Shown: one piece after another, positions 59,101-64,000 of the stretch
How the letters are laid out: each line of letters starts with the position of its first letter
Position numbering within the stretch: the first letter of the stretch is position 1
Source: Halichondria panicea
Taxonomy: Eukaryota; Porifera; Demospongiae; Suberitida; Halichondriidae
Direction of reading: 5' to 3'
Length of the DNA stretch: 64,000 nt
NCBI RefSeq assembly: GCF_963675165.1
Contig: NC_087381.1
Coordinates: 4,465,378 to 4,529,377 of the forward strand
The notes under the pieces: model-generated
The model's input: only the letters and a program-made list of their open reading frames with translations
Told to the model about the DNA's origin: nothing
The model's database searches: none
Translations under genes and position numbers: made by a program

Positions 59101-62100
59101 GGCCTTATGCGCACAACAGTACGTGACAGTACCTCACCTCATGTTGTAGTATTTGCTGGAAGACTGCTCAGTGGAGAGTTTCTCTGAGTTCAAGGCCACT
59201 CTAGAGAAGAGGTCTAAAATCAGACTGGAGCTTATCGAAGATCTGCACACGAAACGTATGTTAACCTACAGTGTACATGTGGCAGAGCTGCATGAATATA
59301 ATTACGGTGTACTGGTATAATTATACACTTGTACATGTACGTACTGTGGCGTGTCTATTCTAACTGGTTTGTTTACATGTAGTGTGCATGTATGTTTCGT
59401 TTTCTACATTAACCCTCCTCAAACACACACACACACATCTGTGAGTAGAGTCCTCATTCAAAACTGATCTGGCCACTCTTGAGGCGGAGGTGGTAGCGTT
59501 GAGGGCCGGGGCTGTTGAGCACAGGGCGTTGGTGAAGGGACGAGACAAACTGATCAAGGATAACCAGGAGCTCAGGGGCATCATCTCAGCACAGGACGAA
59601 CAGGTACGTGTACATTACTTGTACTTGTACAAAATAGTGGAGTGTATTAATTATATTTATGCATGTACTTGTACTTGCACAAGAGTGAGTGTATATGTAC
59701 TTGTACATGTACAGACTGTACTTCCGACATGCGTGCACGAATCATTACAAGTACAGTGCTTTGATCTCATTGCGGTTACATGATAACATCTAGGTCAATG
59801 CACTAGCACTTGTAGTGATTCGTGCATGCATGTCAGACCTCCTCAGGGTTGCACTGTATCAAACTACATACAGTACATGCATGTACATACGTGTACCTGT
59901 ACCTGTACCTTCATGCATCCCATGTATATATAGACTGTATTATTATATATGTATAGACACATGCTGAGTACTCTAGTACTGTATACTGACTCCTCCTTCC
60001 CTCCAGAATGCCCAGCTGACTGCCGATTTGGAGCAGTCCTCAACCAATGAGGCTGTCCTCAGTAGGCAGGTGAGAGAGCTGCAACAAGAACTGATCAGAG
60101 CCAACCAGCAGAGACATAAACTGACCAAGACTACCCAGATGTACGAGGTTGACAAACAAGAACTGGTGCATGAAGTAAGAAAATATTTACATATCTGAAT
60201 GTTTACCCTAATTTTGTACTTGGTTAGACCATACTTGGAGCAACATTAATATGTACGTACATGCACTTCACCTCCGATACCAGCACCTTCTCATAGTGTG
60301 TAGTGTTGCTATCTTGTTTCCTCCTCCCCCAGCTGGTAGTTGAGCGGGAGCAGCTTGTGAAGACTCAAAAGGCCACTGTTGCCATGGAAGGCCATGTACG
60401 CCAAGAGAGGGAGCGTTTTGAGAAACTAGCTCGTCAGATGAAGAACAAAGAGAAGGACTTGGCCGTCAAGAGTGACCAATTGAGACAGGTCAAAGAAGTG
60501 ATCAAGAACTCTCCTCTGGTCTCTGTGAGGTCCACTCTCAAAGAGTCTAACACACCCATTAGCAAATCAGAGAGAAAGGTACATGTCACGTATAATGTGC
60601 GAAAGTACAGTGTACAACTGTCAGAGTTTCATCTAGTGGGGAGCAGAGAGTGAACCTCCCTTCCCCCCCCCCCCCACAATCACATCATAATTATTACCCC
60701 AATATTATACAGTATACATGTAGTACTACTGTACGTACGTACGTACAAGTAGAAAGTACAATACAATGTATCCGTGGCGCCCGCTCATCCAGGGGCCATG
60801 CTGTGAAGTCCTCGCTAATTGATTTGATCAGCAGCGAGGCAAGCCTTCACTCCTAGCTACATGCAGTTAAAGACACATATTATAAAGCATTATATCCCGT
60901 TGCTATGTTGTTGCCAAGTGCAATATGAAGCATATTGCACTGCTGAAAAGTCATATTGCACTGACCACAAAACGCCCCTCTGGCATAATTAAATTAAATA
61001 TTGTATCATGAGAAATAATAAGTATCAAAGTAAGTCCAGCCATGCATGAATGTTCAGCACTGCTTGAGTTTCTTCTTTGCAACCATGCAGGTTTTAAAAT
61101 CGTCCCAGGCTCATTTTGTGAAGATTCTGTGATCCTAGACCTAGTCCTCCACTTCTTGATGCACGGTCAATTCTGGCTTCATCATAGCACTAGAAGCGGC
61201 TCTTTTTGCAGGGGGCTTGAGCTGTTTTGCAGCAGTGTAGAGGCGAGCTTCTTTGGCTTGGTTGTGATATACCGAGGATAGTGCTAGTGGAGGGGGCTGT
61301 TCGAGCAGCAGTTACACTGAGTAGTATAGTGGGGTGTGGCTGTTTCTTCGCAGCAGTAAATGGGGTGGGGCTGTTTCTTTGCAGCAGTAGAGGGGTGGGG
61401 CTGTTTTGCAGCACCAGAAGTGGGGTGGGGTTGTTTTGCAGTGGTTTCAGCGTTGGAACTCCAACAATTTTGTGTCAAGCCATTCGTCTGTCATGCCAAT
61501 CTTATACGCTGCATATACTGGCGTCTAGGAGAGAGAAGAGATGGAGCTGTGTCTAGAGTTGTCTTTGTCATCTTTTTGTGCAGTTTATATTGTGTTACTA
61601 AGACAGTGTTATGTTGCTATGCCCTCGGGATATAAACTAGTTATTACACGTGCACTCGGGATGCATGGAATATATTGCACTCAGCCCTCGGGGCTTACGC
61701 CCTCGTGCTTCAGTGCAATATATTCCATACATCCCTTGTGCCCGTGTTATAACTATAACTTATATTTTCTTGACCGTTGTCATTATAATTACATGAAAAA
61801 AACATAATAATTTCAGAATACTCGCCACAAGAGATGGAGTATTCAGTTTCTGAATCAAAGTCAGAATCACTATACTGTAACTATAATATTATCTAGAGCT
61901 ATTATAAATTTAATCAATGGGTATATAGTCAATAAAGTGGGCACGGTCAACAATTTTGCGGCACGCTACTTCACGTAAAATCCTTCATCCTCAAAGTGTT
62001 TATCCTAAATGAAAGCCGACTGTAACTGTAACAATGTACATGTTGTATGTTGTTCAGTATACATTTGGCATGATTCCAATTTCACCTCTTGATTTTGTTT

Positions 62101-63093
62101 TGCTTTTGTGCTTCTGTGCTTTATACTTAACAGTACTTCTTTGCTCTTTTTCTCTATCTAGAGGGGCAATGTGCCGGCATTACGAGGCAAGGGCCGCAAA
62201 CGCTCTTTCTCTGAAAACTACTTAGAGCACAAGCCCACGACCACAGTGAGAAGTGGGGACCTACTGCAGCCACTGATGAAGAAGAAAAAAACTGTCTCAA
62301 CTCCCAGGCCTAAAGACTTTCAGTCTAGACAAGTAGACAAGTACTGCCTCCAGCATCAAGAGGAGGACTCTCAAGGAGACATACAGACAGCCCTGTTCAA
62401 GGTACTGTTATGTGCTCTAGACTACCCATAATTTGGAGCTAGTTCATGCTGGAATAAAAAAGCCTAACCTGTATCATTCTATTTATTGACAAGAATTACA
62501 TGTACCTTGTTGGTTAGCTAAAATAATTCGCTGCTCATTGTACTGTCACTCCCCCCTGCAGGGAGATATCCACCGCACTAGGGGAGGTGGCACCTCTGTC
62601 CAGTTCACTGACGTTGAGGTACTCAAACACTCTCGTCCCAAAACACCATCCACTAGGGACAGGACGCGGCGGTCCACTCGCATTGCCTCACGGGGCAGAC
62701 CGAGGGGTGGTCAGATGGGAGTGTCTAGTACTAGTGTCAAGAGTGATGTATCCTTGTCCAGTGTTAGCAGTCTGAGCAGCGAGGGGTCACCAGAGAGCAG
62801 TGTGAATGAGTGGACTGACGTGGAGTCTAGGGTGAGTTGATCATAGCACATTGTACAGAATCCACAATATTTCATGCAGAGGGAGTGTCCTCCTTCCCCC
62901 AAAAATGTGACAAAATTTCAAATGCACCTGCAGAACATTTTCGGGGAGGGGGACCCTGCTGCACATTTATTATCCTCACCCAGCAGCTGCCCCGTTAGCT
63001 AAGACCACATAATTTTCGTTCCTACAGTGTGCAGTGGCTATAGAAGGACGACCTGGATCAGCAACACCTGCCCTCACTCATGTCACTGTGTAA
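54535..63093 (+). CDS. KIF23: Kinesin-like protein KIF23 / MKLP1 (16 exons, 924 residues)
   Basis: Kinesin-6 motor of the centralspindlin complex, which bundles antiparallel microtubules at the central spindle and midbody in cytokinesis. Exons: 54535-54645, 54825-54953, 55144-55249, 55910-56150, 56299-56469, 56691-56925, 57149-57331, 58501-58682, 58860-59025, 59150-59255, 59449-59603, 60007-60174, 60333-60578, 62162-62401, 62562-62831, 63028-63093; all phases join. The motor covers about 36-440 with P-loop GITNSGKT 122-129, switch I NQESSRSH 303-310 and switch II DLAGSE 345-350. The long kinesin-6 insert and [17 protein letters not shown] are present. Coiled coil about 545-715. The tail has basic runs (KGRKR, KKKK, RTRRSTR) and the family motifs [14 protein letters not shown] and EWTDVESR. 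Close to the human length of 960. Identity is certain. Confidence 0.96.
55590..55729. repeat. Five-copy 28-bp minisatellite in KIF23 intron 3
   Basis: Unit starts GTTAGTCAGTGCAGGGGTGA; copies are nearly identical. Confidence 0.9.
56151..56186. repeat. GT/GC microsatellite forming the exon 4 donor of KIF23
   Basis: The donor of exon 4 (AATGAG|GTGTGTGT) is the first unit of a GT run that turns into GCGCGC. The site therefore has many shifted GT alternatives. Confidence 0.85.
57402..57925 (+). mobile_element. About 520-bp dispersed repeat, copy 2 (KIF23 intron 7)
   Basis: Opposite-strand relative of 8061-8577. It starts AAATGAAAGCACC and ends GCGCACCGAGGCAT. The peptide [15 protein letters not shown] is again open, here on the plus strand. 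No transposase seen. Confidence 0.65.
60579..62161. other. KIF23 intron 13, repeat-filled, no gene
   Basis: It contains several GTGGGGCTGTTTTGCAGCA-type imperfect repeats (61195-61440). A palindrome at about 61660-61735 has GGAATATATTGCACTCAGCC answered by GTGCAATATATTCC. The open frames through it are repeat read-through. Confidence 0.55.
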
Positions 63094-63516
63094 GTACAGT
63101 ACATGTATGCATGCAGTGTGCCTATATAGTGTCAGACAGTTACATACATCTATGATACATTATTGGGACATTTGTTGATACTCTCATCCCCACACACACA
63201 ATACAGACCGAAATAGCTCATAAGGAAAAGACATTTCAAGTAGAACTCAGTGACACATTTCTGTTGTGTTTGTTTGACACATTTCATTTGCACATTTTTG
63301 ATCTGTTGACTCTTGACTTAAGTTACTTATTGGTCATTACTATACTGTAGTAGTTGTATCAAAATTAATATTAATCTTGGTGCTACAGTATGGGGTGTTA
63401 TCTGTGTCAGGGGGATTCACCGTTGCACATCACACATGCGCATTGAGACTGGCCACGTGGCTGCAAAACAACAGTAGGCGTACACTGCTGAGAATTAACA
63501 TAGAAAGGATATTGGA
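63094..63516. other. Intergenic region between KIF23 and the next gene
   Basis: 423 bp with no AATAAA that I can find close to the KIF23 stop. The 3' UTR of KIF23 and the promoter of the downstream gene must share it. Confidence 0.5.
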
Positions 63517-64000
63517 ATGGCCCAGCATCTAGCCAAAAGATCACTTGCCCTAGTGTTGTCACAAGCTCTCAAGACAACCAGAACTGACAGGATTACAGGT
63601 GTGTTGTTTGTAAAAATTACGGAGCATAGGTATAAATAGACAAATAATTTTATCTTACAGTTTTTGTGGGTACCCGTTTTTGTTTATATCGAACTATCCA
63701 ATGGTGGTGTGTTCATACAGCATATAGATTAAAGTGGTCACATGGACTGCCACTGATTAGTCGCCCAGGGTGGATGAGTCCTCGTTACTATGTAACTGAT
63801 GTGCGTCCAGTAATGACAGAGTGGGAGGGTGGAGACAAGACCCCACCCCCTATAGAGGAAGTGTCAGTCGGGAAAGAGAAAGCGGTCTTAGAAGGAGCTT
63901 TCACTGGGTGAGATGAATTGTTTTACTGCGGGGATGTTCAAAAATGGTTGCTTTCGTCTCTTTGAAACAGCCATACCATAAGACGTCTAATAGGGGCCTT
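63517..64000 (+). CDS. Unrecognised gene, first three exons, continues off the right edge
   Basis: Exons 63517-63598, 63661-63907 and 63971-64000+ join in phase by GT-AG introns. The start gives MAQHLAKRSLALVLSQALKT, basic and amphipathic in character, which could be a mitochondrial presequence (inference). Later features are HGLPLISRPGWMSPRYYV, a Trp/Arg-rich stretch, then an acidic PPPIEEVSVGKEKAV and GHTIRRLIG. I do not recognise the family. The exon pattern and phase agreement support a real gene; it is in the same direction as KIF23. Confidence 0.6.

Noticed and set aside
61190-61635. Overlapping open frames on both strands rich in Pro/Gln or Gly/Phe
   Set aside because: Imperfect GGGGCTGTTTTGCAGCA repeats inside a KIF23 intron.
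1-64000. tRNA or rRNA genes
   Set aside because: I looked for B-box-like GGTTCGA(N)2C and cloverleaf context; the few matches lie in exons or repeats without a partner A box.

Overview
The window is animal nuclear DNA. Its genes are split by short GT-AG introns, and it carries clear metazoan orthologues (dymeclin, the mitotic kinesin KIF23/MKLP1) plus a tyrosine kinase of animal type. Small AT-rich introns, abundant hairpin and fold-back repeats, and very frequent GTACATGTAC-like words suggest an early-branching animal. My best guess is a demosponge, by inference only; nothing here fixes the species.

Layout. 177-6796 (-): dymeclin, 12 coding exons, running off the left edge. 6797-7071: a 275-bp divergent promoter. 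7072-15647 (+): a 288-residue ankyrin protein in which almost every exon is one repeat and the exon-intron units have been duplicated. 15.7-22.4 kb: no gene; fold-back elements, a 180-196-bp tandem repeat and hairpin insertions. 22.4-38.4 kb: a sulfotransferase cluster of two near-identical tandem segments. Each segment holds a 3' fragment (+), an intact or near-intact gene (+), a broken gene (-) and another full or nearly full gene (-). Three copies are intact and five are broken. 38.4-41.3 kb: nested inverted-repeat elements. 41304-54222 (-): a 20-exon tyrosine kinase gene encoding PH, two WWE domains, kinase and a Pro/Ser tail. I know of no described kinase with this architecture, and it is the most interesting object here. 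54223-54534: a divergent promoter with an inverted CCAAT box and a CHR-like site. 54535-63093 (+): complete KIF23 in 16 exons (924 residues). 63517-64000+ (+): start of an unrecognised gene.

Genes and elements together. Two head-to-head pairs (dymeclin/ankyrin and kinase/KIF23) sit on short shared promoters. The sulfotransferases are type II membrane enzymes that evolved by segmental duplication, inversion and probable gene conversion. A recurrent class of small insertions begins TAG, ends CTA, and is flanked by 9-bp duplications of the target. Several are near-perfect hairpins of only 44-65 bp. All exon boundaries were read by eye from splice signals and reading-frame continuity; none was checked against RNA.
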